The position numbers were made by a program, and so were the translations under genes. Shown in pieces: positions 37,937-47,155 of a DNA stretch of 64,000 bases. The stretch is from Bosea sp. NBC_00550. GTDB lineage: Bacteria; Pseudomonadota; Alphaproteobacteria; Rhizobiales; Beijerinckiaceae. The DNA is taken from contig NZ_CP102772.1 of NCBI RefSeq assembly GCF_026020075.1, positions 4,678,501-4,742,500 on the forward strand, in the 5' to 3' direction. Under the pieces are notes generated by a model, which worked only from the letters and a program-made list of their open reading frames with translations, was not told the DNA's origin and did no database searches. Positions within the stretch are counted from its first letter, which is position 1. Each line of letters starts with the position of its first letter.

Positions 37937-39490
37937 CTATTCGCCGCCGACCGCCTTGGCCGCTTCGACCGCCCGGCCGCGCAGCGGCAATTGCTCCATC
38001 AGGGCGAGCGAGACGAGGGCGCAGCCGAAGCCGAGGCTTGCCGCGCCGAAGACGTAGCGGAACAGCGTCACCATCGTTTCCCGATCGACCGTGCCGAGCT
38101 TGAGCGCTTCTGGCGAGAGCTGCGCGGCCGCGCCGCCGACGCCGCCGAGCACGATCGCACCAAAGATCGCGACGATCAGCGCCCCGCCGATCTGACGGAA
38201 GAAATTGGCGACGGCCGTGGCCGTGCCGAGCTGATGAACGGTCACCGCGTTCTGGATCGAGACGGTGGCGACCGGCAGCAGCGTGCCGAAGCCGATGCTG
38301 ACGATGGCGAGCAGCACGGAGAAGGGCAGCAGCGCGAGCTGCCCCGAGAACGCGGCGAGCACGGCCGTGCCGGTAAGCGCCACGAAGAGCCCGACCATCG
38401 GAACGCGCTTGTAATGGGTGAGATGAGACATCGCCCGGCCGGAACTGGTCGCACCGACGACGGTGCCGCAGGTCAGAGGCAGCAGGCCGAGGCCGGAATG
38501 GGTGGCGCTCAGCCCCATCACGGTCTCGAAATAGAGCGGGAGATAGATGGTGAGGCCGATGAAGGTGCCCATGCCGAAGCCGGCCGCCAGCGTGCCCCGG
38601 CGCACGACGCGGTTGCCGAGCAGGTCGAGCGGGATCAGCGGTTCGGAGGCTGTGCGCAATCGCCAGGCAAACAGCGCCCACAGCAGCAGCGAGACGCCGA
38701 TCAACGTTGCGATCGGCAGGGAGCGCCAGGGATAGGCGGTGCCGCCCCAGGACAGGGCGAGCAGAAGCGACACCGTCGCCAGCATCATCAGCACGGCGCC
38801 GATCACGTCGAGCTTGTGGGGGTGCTCGTGGCGCGGCAGGCGTTTCAACGCCCCGCTCGTCATCCAGTAGGCGCCGAGGCCGAGCGGCAGGTTGATCCAG
38901 AAGATCACCGACCAATGCAATTGCTCCGCCAGGACGCCGCCGAGAACGGGCCCAAGCAGCGAGGACGACATGAAGACGCTGGCGAAATAGACCTGATAGC
39001 GCCCGCGCTCCTTGGGGGGCACCATATCGGCAACGATGGTCTGCGCGAGCGCGATCAGCCCGCCGCCGCCGAGGCCCTGAATGAAGCGCGCCAGCACGAG
39101 CAGCCAGAGCGAAGGCGCCAGCGCGCAGGCGATCGACCCGATCACGAAGACGACGATGCCAGAAAGCAGCACCACGCGACGCCCATGGATGTCGGCGAGC
39201 TTGCCGTAGAGCGGCGTGACGGCTGTCGCGGCGAGCAGGTAGATCGTCACGATCCAGGACAGATGCGTCACGTCGTTGAGTTCACGGCCGATCGTCGGCA
39301 GCGCGGTCGCGACGATCGTCTGGTCGAGCGCGGCCAGGAACATGGCCAGCATGATGCCGATCAGGATCGAGCGGATATCCGCAGGCGTCAGCGGCGCGGC
39401 AGGAATCTGTGTGTCGAGCCGCTTGTCCATAAAAACCGTGATCGTATCTGCGTCTTGGGAATGCTGGAACTTAATGTCAGCTCTTGCCAT
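37937..39490 (-). CDS. MFS drug efflux transporter, DHA2 (EmrB/QacA) family
   Basis: 517 residues with 14 predicted membrane helices. Signature motifs are FLAALDQTIVATALPTIG (motif D1, helix 1) and GKLADIHGRRVVLL (motif A). An ATG at 39430 (MDKRLDTQ) is an alternative start that would trim 20 residues. It exports drugs or toxic metabolites by proton antiport. There is no membrane-fusion partner gene nearby. Confidence 0.92.
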   Translation of the reverse strand: MARADIKFQHSQDADTITVFMDKRLDTQIPAAPLTPADIRSILIGIMLAMFLAALDQTIVATALPTIGRELNDVTHLSWIVTIYLLAATAVTPLYGKLADIHGRRVVLLSGIVVFVIGSIACALAPSLWLLVLARFIQGLGGGGLIALAQTIVADMVPPKERGRYQVYFASVFMSSSLLGPVLGGVLAEQLHWSVIFWINLPLGLGAYWMTSGALKRLPRHEHPHKLDVIGAVLMMLATVSLLLALSWGGTAYPWRSLPIATLIGVSLLLWALFAWRLRTASEPLIPLDLLGNRVVRRGTLAAGFGMGTFIGLTIYLPLYFETVMGLSATHSGLGLLPLTCGTVVGATSSGRAMSHLTHYKRVPMVGLFVALTGTAVLAAFSGQLALLPFSVLLAIVSIGFGTLLPVATVSIQNAVTVHQLGTATAVANFFRQIGGALIVAIFGAIVLGGVGGAAAQLSPEALKLGTVDRETMVTLFRYVFGAASLGFGCALVSLALMEQLPLRGRAVEAAKAVGGE

Positions 39491-39621
39491 GCGCCAGAGG
39501 CGCGTCGTGGGAGCGGCCTTGCGACCAGGGCGGGGCAGGTCGAGAGTCGACGGCCTTCGCCACCATGCGTTTCTCGGCGCTTGTCATGCTAGGCTGGCAG
39601 GAAAGCGAGAAAGGAGCTGGT

Positions 39622-40152
39622 ATGCCGCTGCTGTCCGCTGGGAACGCGATGCTGGTCATCATCGATTTCCAGGCGCGTTTGATGCCCGCGATTCATGCCG
39701 GCGACAAGGCGCTGCTCAATGCCGGGCGTCTCGTCGAGGCGGCGCGCCTGCTCGACATACCCACGATCCTGACCGAGCAGAATCCGCGTGGCCTCGGTTC
39801 GACCGTGCCGGAATTGGCCGGGGCCGGGCCGGTCGTCACCAAGATGAGCTTCGACGCCTGCGCCGAATCCGCTTTCCTCGATGCCGTCGCGGGCGATCGC
39901 GAGCTGGTGGTCTGCGGCTGCGAGGCGCATGTCTGCGTCGGCCAGACGGTGCTGACCCTGCTCGAGCATCGCCGGCGGGTGATCGTGGTCGCCGACGCGA
40001 TCGGTTCGCGGGCCCCGGAATCACGCGAGATCGCGCTGCGCCGCATGGCGGGGCACGGCGCCGAGATCGTCACCACCGAGATGGTGCTGTTCGAATGGCT
40101 GCGGACGGCCGAGCACCCGCAGTTCAGGCCGGTCTCGAAGCTGATCCGCTAG
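39622..40152 (+). CDS. Isochorismatase-like cysteine hydrolase
   Basis: 176 residues from an ATG with AAGGAG seven bases upstream. Catalytic Asp is in LVIIDFQ (about residue 15), Lys in VVTKMSFDA and Cys in VVCGCEAHVCV (about 104-109). It belongs to the YcaC/isochorismatase family, which hydrolyses amides or vinyl ethers. It is convergent with livM and 131 bases from the divergent MFS gene. The substrate is unknown. Confidence 0.88.
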   Translation: MPLLSAGNAMLVIIDFQARLMPAIHAGDKALLNAGRLVEAARLLDIPTILTEQNPRGLGSTVPELAGAGPVVTKMSFDACAESAFLDAVAGDRELVVCGCEAHVCVGQTVLTLLEHRRRVIVVADAIGSRAPESREIALRRMAGHGAEIVTTEMVLFEWLRTAEHPQFRPVSKLIR

Positions 40153-40166
40153 AGCCCCGGCCGCCG

Positions 40167-41156
40167 CTAGAGCGGCTTCTTGATGGCCTTGGCGATGACG
40201 CCGACGATGCCTTCGCGGAAGAGCAGGACGCAGAGCACAAAGATCACGCCCTGGACGACGGTGACCCAGGCGCCCAGCGTCGCCAGGTAGTTCTGCATGG
40301 AGACGATGACGAGCGCGCCGACGATCGGGCCGAAGACGGTGCCGAGCCCGCCGACCAGCGTCATCAGCACGACCTCGCCCGACATCGACCAGTAGACGTC
40401 GGTGAGCGAAGCGAGCTGGAAGACGATGGCCTTGGTCGCGCCGGCGAGGCCGGCGAGCGTGGCGGAGAGCACGAACACCATCAGCTTGTACTGGTTGGCG
40501 CGATAGCCGAGCGAGATGGCGCGGGGCTCGTTGTCGCGGATCGCCTTGCAGACCTGGCCGAAGGGCGAGTGGATGATGCGGTAGATCAGCAGGAGGCCGG
40601 CCATGAAGATCGCGGCCACCAGCCAGTAGAGCGCGCGGTCGTCGGCGAGGCTGATCAGGCCGAACAGCTTGCCGCGCGGCACGGCCTGGATGCCGTCCTC
40701 GCCGCCGGTGAAGCGCGGCGTCTGCAGCGAGAAGAAGAACACCATCTGGGCCAGCGCCAGCGTGATCATGGCGAAGTAGATACCCTGTCGCCGGATGGCG
40801 AGCGCGCCGAAGACGGTGCCGAGCAGGGCGGCCACGGCCGTTCCGAGCAGGATCGCCAATTCAGGCGTCAGGCCCCAGTTCTTGGCGGTGTAGGCGCTGA
40901 CATAGCTTGCCATCCCGAAATAGGCGGCATGGCCGAAGGAGAGGAGCCCGCCATAGCCAAGCAGGAGGTTGAAGGCGAGCGCGAACAGCGCGAAGCACAG
41001 CACCTTCATCACGAAGACCGGATAGGCGACGAAGGGCGCGATCACCAGCAGCGCCGCTATGGCGATGAACAGGTTGCGATGCAGGCGGGCCGTGCTGTCG
41101 TCGGTCTCGGTGAGGACGGCGGCGGCCGGGGTGTCGGTCGAGGCAAGGTCGGTCAT
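40167..41156 (-). CDS. livM: Branched-chain amino-acid type ABC transporter permease LivM
   Basis: 329 residues, with about nine membrane helices after a cytoplasmic N-terminal segment. NLLLGYGGLLSFGHAAYFGM (about 64-83) and AIRDNEPRAISLGYRANQYK are the LivM motifs. It is 21 bases after livH. It pairs with LivH as the channel of the transporter. Confidence 0.93.
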   Translation of the reverse strand: MTDLASTDTPAAAVLTETDDSTARLHRNLFIAIAALLVIAPFVAYPVFVMKVLCFALFALAFNLLLGYGGLLSFGHAAYFGMASYVSAYTAKNWGLTPELAILLGTAVAALLGTVFGALAIRRQGIYFAMITLALAQMVFFFSLQTPRFTGGEDGIQAVPRGKLFGLISLADDRALYWLVAAIFMAGLLLIYRIIHSPFGQVCKAIRDNEPRAISLGYRANQYKLMVFVLSATLAGLAGATKAIVFQLASLTDVYWSMSGEVVLMTLVGGLGTVFGPIVGALVIVSMQNYLATLGAWVTVVQGVIFVLCVLLFREGIVGVIAKAIKKPL

Positions 41157-41177
41157 GTCGTCGGATCCTTGCTTGCG

Positions 41178-42065
41178 TCAGGCCTGGCGGCCGAACAGGC
41201 CGGCGGGCTTCACCAGCAGCACCAGCACCATGATGATGAAGATCACGGTCGCCGCCGCTTCCGGGTAGAACACCTTGGTCAACCCCTCGATCAGGCCGAG
41301 CGAGAAGCCGGTGACGATGGCGCCCATGATCGAGCCCATGCCGCCGATGACGACGACGGCGAAGACGACGATGATCAGGTCGCCGCCCATGTTCGGATTG
41401 ACCGAGTAGATCGGCGCGGCGAGCACGCCGGCGAAGGCCGCGAGCGCGACGCCGAAGCCGTAGGTCAGCGTCACCAGCAGCGGCACGTTGATGCCGAAGG
41501 CCTGGGTCAGGGTCGGGTTCTCGGTCGCGGCGCGCAGATAGGAGCCGAGCTTGGTCTTCTCGATCAGGAACCAGGTGCCGAGGCAGACGACGAGCGAGGC
41601 GAAGATCACCCAGGCGCGATAGTTCGGCAGGAACATGAAGCCGAGATTCTGGCCGCCCGAGAGCTGCGGCGGGATGGCGTAAGGCAGGCCGGACGAACCG
41701 TACTGGTTGCGGAACAGGCCCTGGATGATCAGCGCCAGGCCGAAGGTCAGCAGCAGCCCGTAGAGATGGTCGAGATGGGCGATGCGCTTGAGCAGCAGCC
41801 GCTCGATCGCGATGCCGGTCGCACCGACGATGATCGGCGCCAGCAGCAGCGCCACCCAGTAATTGAGGCCGAGATAGTTCAGGCACATCCAGGCGACGAA
41901 GGCGCCCATCATGTACTGCGCGCCATGGCTGAAGTTGATGATGTTCAGGAGCCCGAAGATCACCGCCAGCCCAAGGCTGAGGATCGCATAGAACGAGCCG
42001 TTGATCAGGCCGAGAAGGACCTGGCCGAACAACGCCTGGGGTGGAATTCCGAGAAGCTCGAACAT
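41178..42065 (-). CDS. livH: Branched-chain amino-acid type ABC transporter permease LivH
   Basis: 295 residues, with about eight membrane helices. LINGSFYAILSLGLAVIFG near the N terminus and GGMGSIMGAIVTGFSLGLIE near the C terminus are LivH hallmarks. It follows the binding-protein gene after a 167-base gap that holds a palindromic repeat, so a repeat sits inside the operon. Confidence 0.93.
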   Translation of the reverse strand: MFELLGIPPQALFGQVLLGLINGSFYAILSLGLAVIFGLLNIINFSHGAQYMMGAFVAWMCLNYLGLNYWVALLLAPIIVGATGIAIERLLLKRIAHLDHLYGLLLTFGLALIIQGLFRNQYGSSGLPYAIPPQLSGGQNLGFMFLPNYRAWVIFASLVVCLGTWFLIEKTKLGSYLRAATENPTLTQAFGINVPLLVTLTYGFGVALAAFAGVLAAPIYSVNPNMGGDLIIVVFAVVVIGGMGSIMGAIVTGFSLGLIEGLTKVFYPEAAATVIFIIMVLVLLVKPAGLFGRQA

Positions 42066-42105
42066 GATGGGCTCTTCGCTTTTGTCTTCTGAGTGACGTC
42101 GCTCG

Positions 42106-42214
42106 CGTCATGCCGGACGGAGCGAAGCGAAGATCCGGGATCCATCACAGAGCGCCGAGCCCTTGGATGGATCCCGGATCGGCGCGGCCTTGCGGCCGCT
42201 TGTCCGGGATGACG
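42106..42214. repeat. Palindromic repeat, class B, between livJ-like gene and livH
   Basis: Arms CGTCATGCCGGA and TCCGGGATGACG, inner GGGATCCATC and GATGGATCCC perfectly inverted, and right-half GGATCGGCGCGGCC. Placed after the highly expressed binding-protein gene, the hairpin could stabilise its mRNA or partly terminate before the permeases. Confidence 0.85.
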
Positions 42215-42232
42215 AGCGCTAAACCGCGACCG

Positions 42233-43438
42233 TCACTTCTTGACGAGCGGGCACTCGCTCTCGGCGAGCGGCTGGAAGGCCTGCTCGCCCGGCAGCACGG
42301 CGATCTGCTTGTAGTAGTCCCACGGGGCCTTCGACTCGGACGGCTTCTTGACCTCGTAGAGATACATGTCATGCACCTTGCGGCCGTTGACGCGGATCGT
42401 GCCCTTGCCGAAGAGCGGGTCGTCGGTTGGCGTCTCTTTCATCTTGGCCATGACGGCGGCGCTGTCCTTGCTCTTCGCGGCCTCGACCGCCTTGAGATAG
42501 TGCAGCAGCCCGGAATAGACGCCGGCATGGACCATGGTCGGCTTCTTGCCGCCGTTGAGCTTGGCGAAGCGCTCCGACCAGGCGCGGGTCTGGTCGTCCT
42601 TGTCCCAGTAGAACGACTCCGTCAGGACCAGCCCCTGCGCCGCCTGCAGGCCGAGCGCATGGACGTCACTGATGAAGACGAGGAGCCCTGCGAGCTTCTG
42701 CCCGCCGGCGACGATGCCGAACTCGCCCGCCTGCTTGATCGCGTTGGTGGTGTCGCTGCCGGCATTGGCGAGGCCGATGACCTTCGCCTTGGAAGCCTGC
42801 GCTTGCAGCAGGAAGGAGGAGAAGTCGGTTCCGGGGAATGGGGTGCGAACCGCGCCGACGACCTTGCCGCCGTTCTTGGTGACGGTGGCGCCGGCGTCAC
42901 GCTCCAGTGCATGGCCGAAGGCGTAGTCGGCGGTCAGGAAGAACCAGCTGTCGCCGCCGGCCTTCACCATGGCGCCGCCCGTGCCCTGGGCCAGCGCATA
43001 GGTGTCGTAGGTCCAGTGTACGGTGTTGGGGCTGCAGGCCTTGCCGGTCAGGTCCGAGCTGCCGGCGCCGGAGTTGATGTGGATCTTGTTCTTCTCCTTG
43101 GTGATCTGGCTCACCGCCAGCGCGACCGAGGAGGTCGGTACGTCGAGGATCAGGTCGACGCCGTCCTGATCGTACCATTGCCGGGCGATGGTCGAGCCGA
43201 CATCCGGCTTGTTCTGGTGGTCGGCCGAGACGATCTCGACCTTGATGCCCTTGTCGGCGGCCTTGAAGTCCTCGACCGCCATGCGCGCGGCGATCACCGA
43301 GCCCTCGCCCGAAAGGTCGGCATAGAGGCCCGAGCGGTCGTTGAGCACGCCGGCCTTGACCGAGATCTGCTGGGCCAGTGCCGGGCTCGCCATCAGGGCG
43401 GCAAGCGCGGTCGTTGCGAGAATGGTCTTGAGCTTCAT
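42233..43438 (-). CDS. Branched-chain amino-acid type ABC transporter binding protein
   Basis: 401 residues. Signal peptide 1-22 (ending PALAQQ), then a Peripla_BP_6 domain with KAGVLNDRSGLYADLSGEGS and MVKAGGDSWFFLTADYAFGHALE. The C-terminal LYEVKKPSESK fits the urea/amide/branched-chain group seen next to such transporters. The ligand cannot be told from sequence; amides or aromatic acids are as likely as leucine. Confidence 0.9.
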   Translation of the reverse strand: MKLKTILATTALAALMASPALAQQISVKAGVLNDRSGLYADLSGEGSVIAARMAVEDFKAADKGIKVEIVSADHQNKPDVGSTIARQWYDQDGVDLILDVPTSSVALAVSQITKEKNKIHINSGAGSSDLTGKACSPNTVHWTYDTYALAQGTGGAMVKAGGDSWFFLTADYAFGHALERDAGATVTKNGGKVVGAVRTPFPGTDFSSFLLQAQASKAKVIGLANAGSDTTNAIKQAGEFGIVAGGQKLAGLLVFISDVHALGLQAAQGLVLTESFYWDKDDQTRAWSERFAKLNGGKKPTMVHAGVYSGLLHYLKAVEAAKSKDSAAVMAKMKETPTDDPLFGKGTIRVNGRKVHDMYLYEVKKPSESKAPWDYYKQIAVLPGEQAFQPLAESECPLVKK

Positions 43439-43517
43439 CGTATTTCTCCCTGCTGTGGTTGTCGGCGTTTCGCCGTGTTCTTGGCCGCGCGATGCCGGCG
43501 TCAGGGCAAAAGGCCCG

Positions 43518-44264
43518 TCAGACTCCGAGATATCTGTGCAGCTTGTCGATATTGGCGTCGAGTTCGGCGTTCGGGATCATATCGATGACCTTGCCCTGCT
43601 CGACGACATAGTGCCGGTCGGCAACCGTCTGGGCGAAGCGGAAGTTCTGCTCGACCAGGATGATGGTGAAGCCGTCCTGCTTGAGCCTGGCGATGGTGCG
43701 GCCGATCTGCTCGATGATGACCGGCGCCAGCCCCTCGGTCGGCTCGTCGAGCAGGAGCAGATGCGCGCCGGTGCGCAGGATGCGCCCGATGGCCAGCATC
43801 TGCTGCTCGCCGCCGGAGAGCTTGGTGCCCTGGCTCTTCAGCCGCTCCTTGATGTTGGGGAAGAGTGTGAAGATCGCTTCGAGCGAGAGCCCGCCGGGGC
43901 GCACCTGCGGCGGCAGCATCAGGTTCTCTTCGACCGAGAGCGAGGAATAGATGCCGCGCTCCTCTGGCACGAAGCCGATGCCGAGCCGGGCGATCGCCCG
44001 CGAGGGCAGCCCGATCGTCTCGGTGCCTTCCAGCACCACCGAGCCCTTGCGCTTACCGATCACGCCCATGATGGACTTCAGAGTCGTGGTCTTGCCGGCG
44101 CCGTTGCGGCCGAGCAGCGTCACCACCTCGCCCGGCGCGACATCGAGGTCGACGCCGTGCAGCACATGGGATTCCCCGTACCAGGCCTCGAGCCCGCGCA
44201 CCTTCAGCAAAGGCGCGGTGCCGGCGGCGGCCGACGGCGCCTTCAGGGCGTCAGTGGTGGCCAT
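43518..44264 (-). CDS. livF: Branched-chain amino-acid type ABC transporter ATPase LivF
   Basis: 248 residues. Walker A GRNGAGKTTTLKS (about 53-65), signature LSGGEQQMLAIGRIL, Walker B LLLLDEPTEGLAP and switch His-region EQNFRFAQ (here Gln-Asn as usual for LivF). An N-terminal Ala-rich leader precedes the domain. Its start overlaps livG by 14 bases. Confidence 0.94.
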   Translation of the reverse strand: MATTDALKAPSAAAGTAPLLKVRGLEAWYGESHVLHGVDLDVAPGEVVTLLGRNGAGKTTTLKSIMGVIGKRKGSVVLEGTETIGLPSRAIARLGIGFVPEERGIYSSLSVEENLMLPPQVRPGGLSLEAIFTLFPNIKERLKSQGTKLSGGEQQMLAIGRILRTGAHLLLLDEPTEGLAPVIIEQIGRTIARLKQDGFTIILVEQNFRFAQTVADRHYVVEQGKVIDMIPNAELDANIDKLHRYLGV

Positions 44265-45018
44265 GGCCGCCTCCCGAACCGATATAGGCCTCGATCACGC
44301 GCGGGTCCTTCGAGACCGTGGCATAGTCGCCCTCGGCCAAGACCTGACCGCGCGCCAGCACGGTGATACGGTCCGACAGCGAGGCGACGACCGAGAGGTT
44401 GTGCTCGACCATCAGGATCGTGCGGTTCTTCGAGACCTTGCGGATCAGCGCCTCGATGCGCTCGACATCCTCGCGGCCCATGCCGGCCATCGGCTCGTCG
44501 AGCAGCAGCATCTCGGGATCGAGCGCCAGCGTCGTCGCGATCTCCAGCGCCCGCTTGCGGCCGTAGCTGAGCTCGCCCGCCGCGAGCGACAGGAAGGGCG
44601 TGAGGCCGACAGCGTCGACGAGGTTCCTCGCCTCGTCGTCCAGACTCTTCAGCGTGCGCTCCGGGCGCCAGAAGTCGAACGAATCGCCGCGCTTGCGCTG
44701 CAGCGCGATCCGGACGTTGGTCAGCACGGAGAGCTGCGGAAACACTGCCGAGATCTGGAAAGAGCGGACGAGCCCGAGCCGCGCGATCTCGGCCGGCTTC
44801 TCCCGCGTGATGTCACGGCCATTATAGAGAATGGTCCCGCGCGTCGGCGGCAAGAATTTCGTCAGCAGGTTGAAGCAGGTCGTCTTGCCCGCGCCATTCG
44901 GTCCGATCAAGGCATGAATCGAACCGCGCCGGACATTGAGGTCGACGCCGTTCACAGCTGTAAAGCCGGCAAATTCTTTGGTTAGACCTGACGTCGAAAG
45001 AATATTGTCCTCAGGCAT
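44251..45018 (-). CDS. livG: Branched-chain amino-acid type ABC transporter ATPase LivG
   Basis: 255 residues. Walker A GPNGAGKTT (about 39-47), LivG-type FQISAVFPQLSVLTNV, signature LSYGRKRALEIATTLA, Walker B MLLLDEPMAGM and EHNLSVV. A His-rich tail (GGGHGHH) ends the protein. It is the first gene of the livG-F-binding protein-H-M operon. Confidence 0.94.
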   Translation of the reverse strand: MPEDNILSTSGLTKEFAGFTAVNGVDLNVRRGSIHALIGPNGAGKTTCFNLLTKFLPPTRGTILYNGRDITREKPAEIARLGLVRSFQISAVFPQLSVLTNVRIALQRKRGDSFDFWRPERTLKSLDDEARNLVDAVGLTPFLSLAAGELSYGRKRALEIATTLALDPEMLLLDEPMAGMGREDVERIEALIRKVSKNRTILMVEHNLSVVASLSDRITVLARGQVLAEGDYATVSKDPRVIEAYIGSGGGHGHH

Positions 45019-45426
45019 GCCGATTGCCAGCCCTCATCAGCTTTGTCTTTCTTGTTTGAGCGGTTCCCCTTGCATGTCATGCTGCACCGCGCCGGGAACA
45101 TAAGTCAACGATCCCAGGGCTGGAAGCGGCTCGCGGAACGGGCTTCTCATCCCTTGGTCTTATACCGCCTCTCTCCTGCAAATGGAGGATGTCGCGATCG
45201 GCCGCGTCGCGCGATGGTGCGCGTTCGGAGCAAGGCTCCGAAATTCCGTTTGAACCTGGAACGAGGGAGGCGCGACCAACGGGTATTCTGGTTTACCGTC
45301 GGGAAGTGTTGCGGTAAAAATGTCTGTTGGCCTTCGTCTATCGTCGTCCGTTTATCATCGTGCAGTGCCCTTTGTCGGGCCTTTCGCGGCCAGAAGATAT
45401 GTGCCGCAGCAGCAGGGGAGGTTGTC
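45019..45426. other. Non-coding gap of about 400 bases upstream of caspase-like gene
   Basis: It separates the divergent livG and caspase-like genes. An open frame extends through it in phase with the caspase gene, but its product (Arg/Ser-rich, irregular codon use) looks non-coding. The stretch around 45290-45360 is less GC-rich (GGTAAAAATG, TTTATCATCG) and may hold promoters, but no convincing -35/-10 pair could be picked. Confidence 0.5.
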
Positions 45427-47070
45427 GTGAGCTTGACGTCTCTGGTTTCGGTGTTCCAAGCCCGGATGGCTGCGGCCTTTGCGCTGGTGCTCTGGGCCGT
45501 GGCGTTCGCCTCGCCCGGCTCCGCGGCCGTGCCGGAGCGGCGCGTCGCGCTGGTGATCGGCAACAGCGCCTATACGGCGGTGCCGCCGCTCGCCAACCCG
45601 CAGCGCGACGCCAGGGGTATGGCGGCTGCGCTCAAGCGCCTCGGCTTCGACGTCGTCGAAGGCTATGACCTCAAGATGGACGAGATGACGGGCGTCGTGC
45701 GCGAGTTCGCGCAGAAGCTCGACGGCGCCAAGGCCGGCCTCGTCTACTATGCCGGCCACGGCATCGCGGTCGGCGACGAGAACTACCTGATCCCGGTCGA
45801 CGCCTCGCTCCGTTCCGAGGCGGACCTCGATTTCCGCGCGGTCAACGTCCAGCTGGTGCTGCGCCAGATGCAGCGCGACGAGCGCGTCAACATCGTCATC
45901 CTCGACGCCTGCCGCGACAATCCCTTCGCCACGCAGCTCGCGGCGAAATCGCGTGCCGTCACGCGCGGCCTGACGGCGATCGAGACCCAGTCGGCCTCCG
46001 GCATCCTGATCGCTTTCGCGACCGATCCGCGCGCCACCGCGCTGGATGGCGAGCGTGACGGCAACAGCCCGTTCACCTCTGCGCTGCTCAAGCACATCGA
46101 GACGCCCGAGGTCTCGATCACCACCGTGATGGACCGCGTGCGGGCCGATGTCTGGGAAACCACCGGCAAGAAGCAGAAGCCCTGGACGAATTCCTCGATC
46201 ATCGGCGAGTTCAGGCTCAACCCGACGCTGAAGCTCGCCTCGGTCGATCCGAGCGCGGCAGCGACCAAGGCCATCGACGCCGCGGTGCCGGTTCCGGCCA
46301 TGCCGGTCGCCTCCTCGCTCGATCGCGCCCAGCTCGATGTGAAGACCTGGGAAGTGGCCGAGCGCGGCAATTCCGCGCCGGACTACCGCGCCTATCTCGA
46401 CGCGTTCCCGTCCGGCCAGTTCGCAACCTTCGCCCGCAACCGTCTCGCCAGTCTCGAGGCGGCCAAGCCCGCCGCCGGCTTCCTGGCGACACCGCCCGGC
46501 GTCACCGACGAGGCGCTGAAGAAGGAGATCGGCACCGCGCAGAGCGAAACGGCCATGAAGCTCTCGGCTCCGGAGCGGCGCGAATTGCAGAACCGGTTGC
46601 GTCTCAGCGGCCTCCAGCCTGGCAAGATCGCCGCCAATTTCGGCCCGAGCCAGCGCAAGGCGATCCAGGAATGGCAGAAGAGCCGCGGCATCCCCGAGAC
46701 CGGCTTCTTGACCGCGATGCAGGCGACGGCATTGCGAGCCCAGAGCGAGCCGGCCTACCAGCAGATGCTAGCCCAGGAAGAGAAGATCGCGGCCGAGAAG
46801 AAGACCAGGAAGGCTGTTGCGGAGCGTCCGCAGGGCGGCCGCGCCACCCGCAACGTCACCTATGAGGGCGGCGAGATGTACCGACGCGACATGGCCCGCG
46901 AGCGCGGCGTCGCTCAGGAAGGCTCGGGCACGACCTCGCAGCGCGGAACGGCCGGTGCCTATCGCGGACAGGTGCGGACGCGCGAGCCCGCCCCGGATAC
47001 CGGCGGTGCCGCAGCAATCGGCTCGATCCTCGGCGGTGCCATCATGGGCGGCATCCTGCGCGGACGCTGA
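45427..47070 (+). CDS. Secreted caspase-like (C14) protein with C-terminal peptidoglycan-binding-like region
   Basis: 547 residues from a GTG with GGGGAGG five bases upstream. A signal peptide (about 1-34) precedes a caspase-like domain (about 38-255). The catalytic dyad is His 111 in YYAGHG and Cys 162 in LDACRDNPF. After a linker, residues about 370-440 (LQNRLRLSGLQPG, AIQEWQKSRGIPETGFL) resemble a peptidoglycan-binding domain. The C-terminal end is glycine-rich (GSILGGAIMGGILRGR). Such metacaspase-like proteins are common in Hyphomicrobiales, with unknown targets. A strong terminator follows. Confidence 0.87.
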   Translation: MSLTSLVSVFQARMAAAFALVLWAVAFASPGSAAVPERRVALVIGNSAYTAVPPLANPQRDARGMAAALKRLGFDVVEGYDLKMDEMTGVVREFAQKLDGAKAGLVYYAGHGIAVGDENYLIPVDASLRSEADLDFRAVNVQLVLRQMQRDERVNIVILDACRDNPFATQLAAKSRAVTRGLTAIETQSASGILIAFATDPRATALDGERDGNSPFTSALLKHIETPEVSITTVMDRVRADVWETTGKKQKPWTNSSIIGEFRLNPTLKLASVDPSAAATKAIDAAVPVPAMPVASSLDRAQLDVKTWEVAERGNSAPDYRAYLDAFPSGQFATFARNRLASLEAAKPAAGFLATPPGVTDEALKKEIGTAQSETAMKLSAPERRELQNRLRLSGLQPGKIAANFGPSQRKAIQEWQKSRGIPETGFLTAMQATALRAQSEPAYQQMLAQEEKIAAEKKTRKAVAERPQGGRATRNVTYEGGEMYRRDMARERGVAQEGSGTTSQRGTAGAYRGQVRTREPAPDTGGAAAIGSILGGAIMGGILRGR

Positions 47071-47092
47071 GCCGAAGCGGAAGACGAAACAG

Positions 47093-47126
47093 AAGAGCCG
47101 GCCGCATGGGCCGGCTCTTTGTTTTT
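47093..47126 (+). terminator. Rho-independent terminator after caspase-like gene
   Basis: An 11-bp stem AAGAGCCGGCC / GGCCGGCTCTT with loop GCATG is followed by TTGTTTTT. It starts 22 bases after the stop codon. The convergent LysR gene ends 29 bases beyond. Confidence 0.92.
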
Positions 47127-47155
47127 GCAGGGGCTGCGATCCACTAGCGCCTTGC

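Noticed and set aside
39276..42092. A 938-codon open frame on the plus strand
   Set aside because: It crosses MFS, isochorismatase and liv genes in other frames. The composition (runs of D, E, H, R) is that of an antisense shadow.
45043..45426. N-terminal extension of the caspase-like protein by 128 codons
   Set aside because: Codon use is irregular. A good ribosome site and a signal peptide mark the GTG at 45427 as the start.
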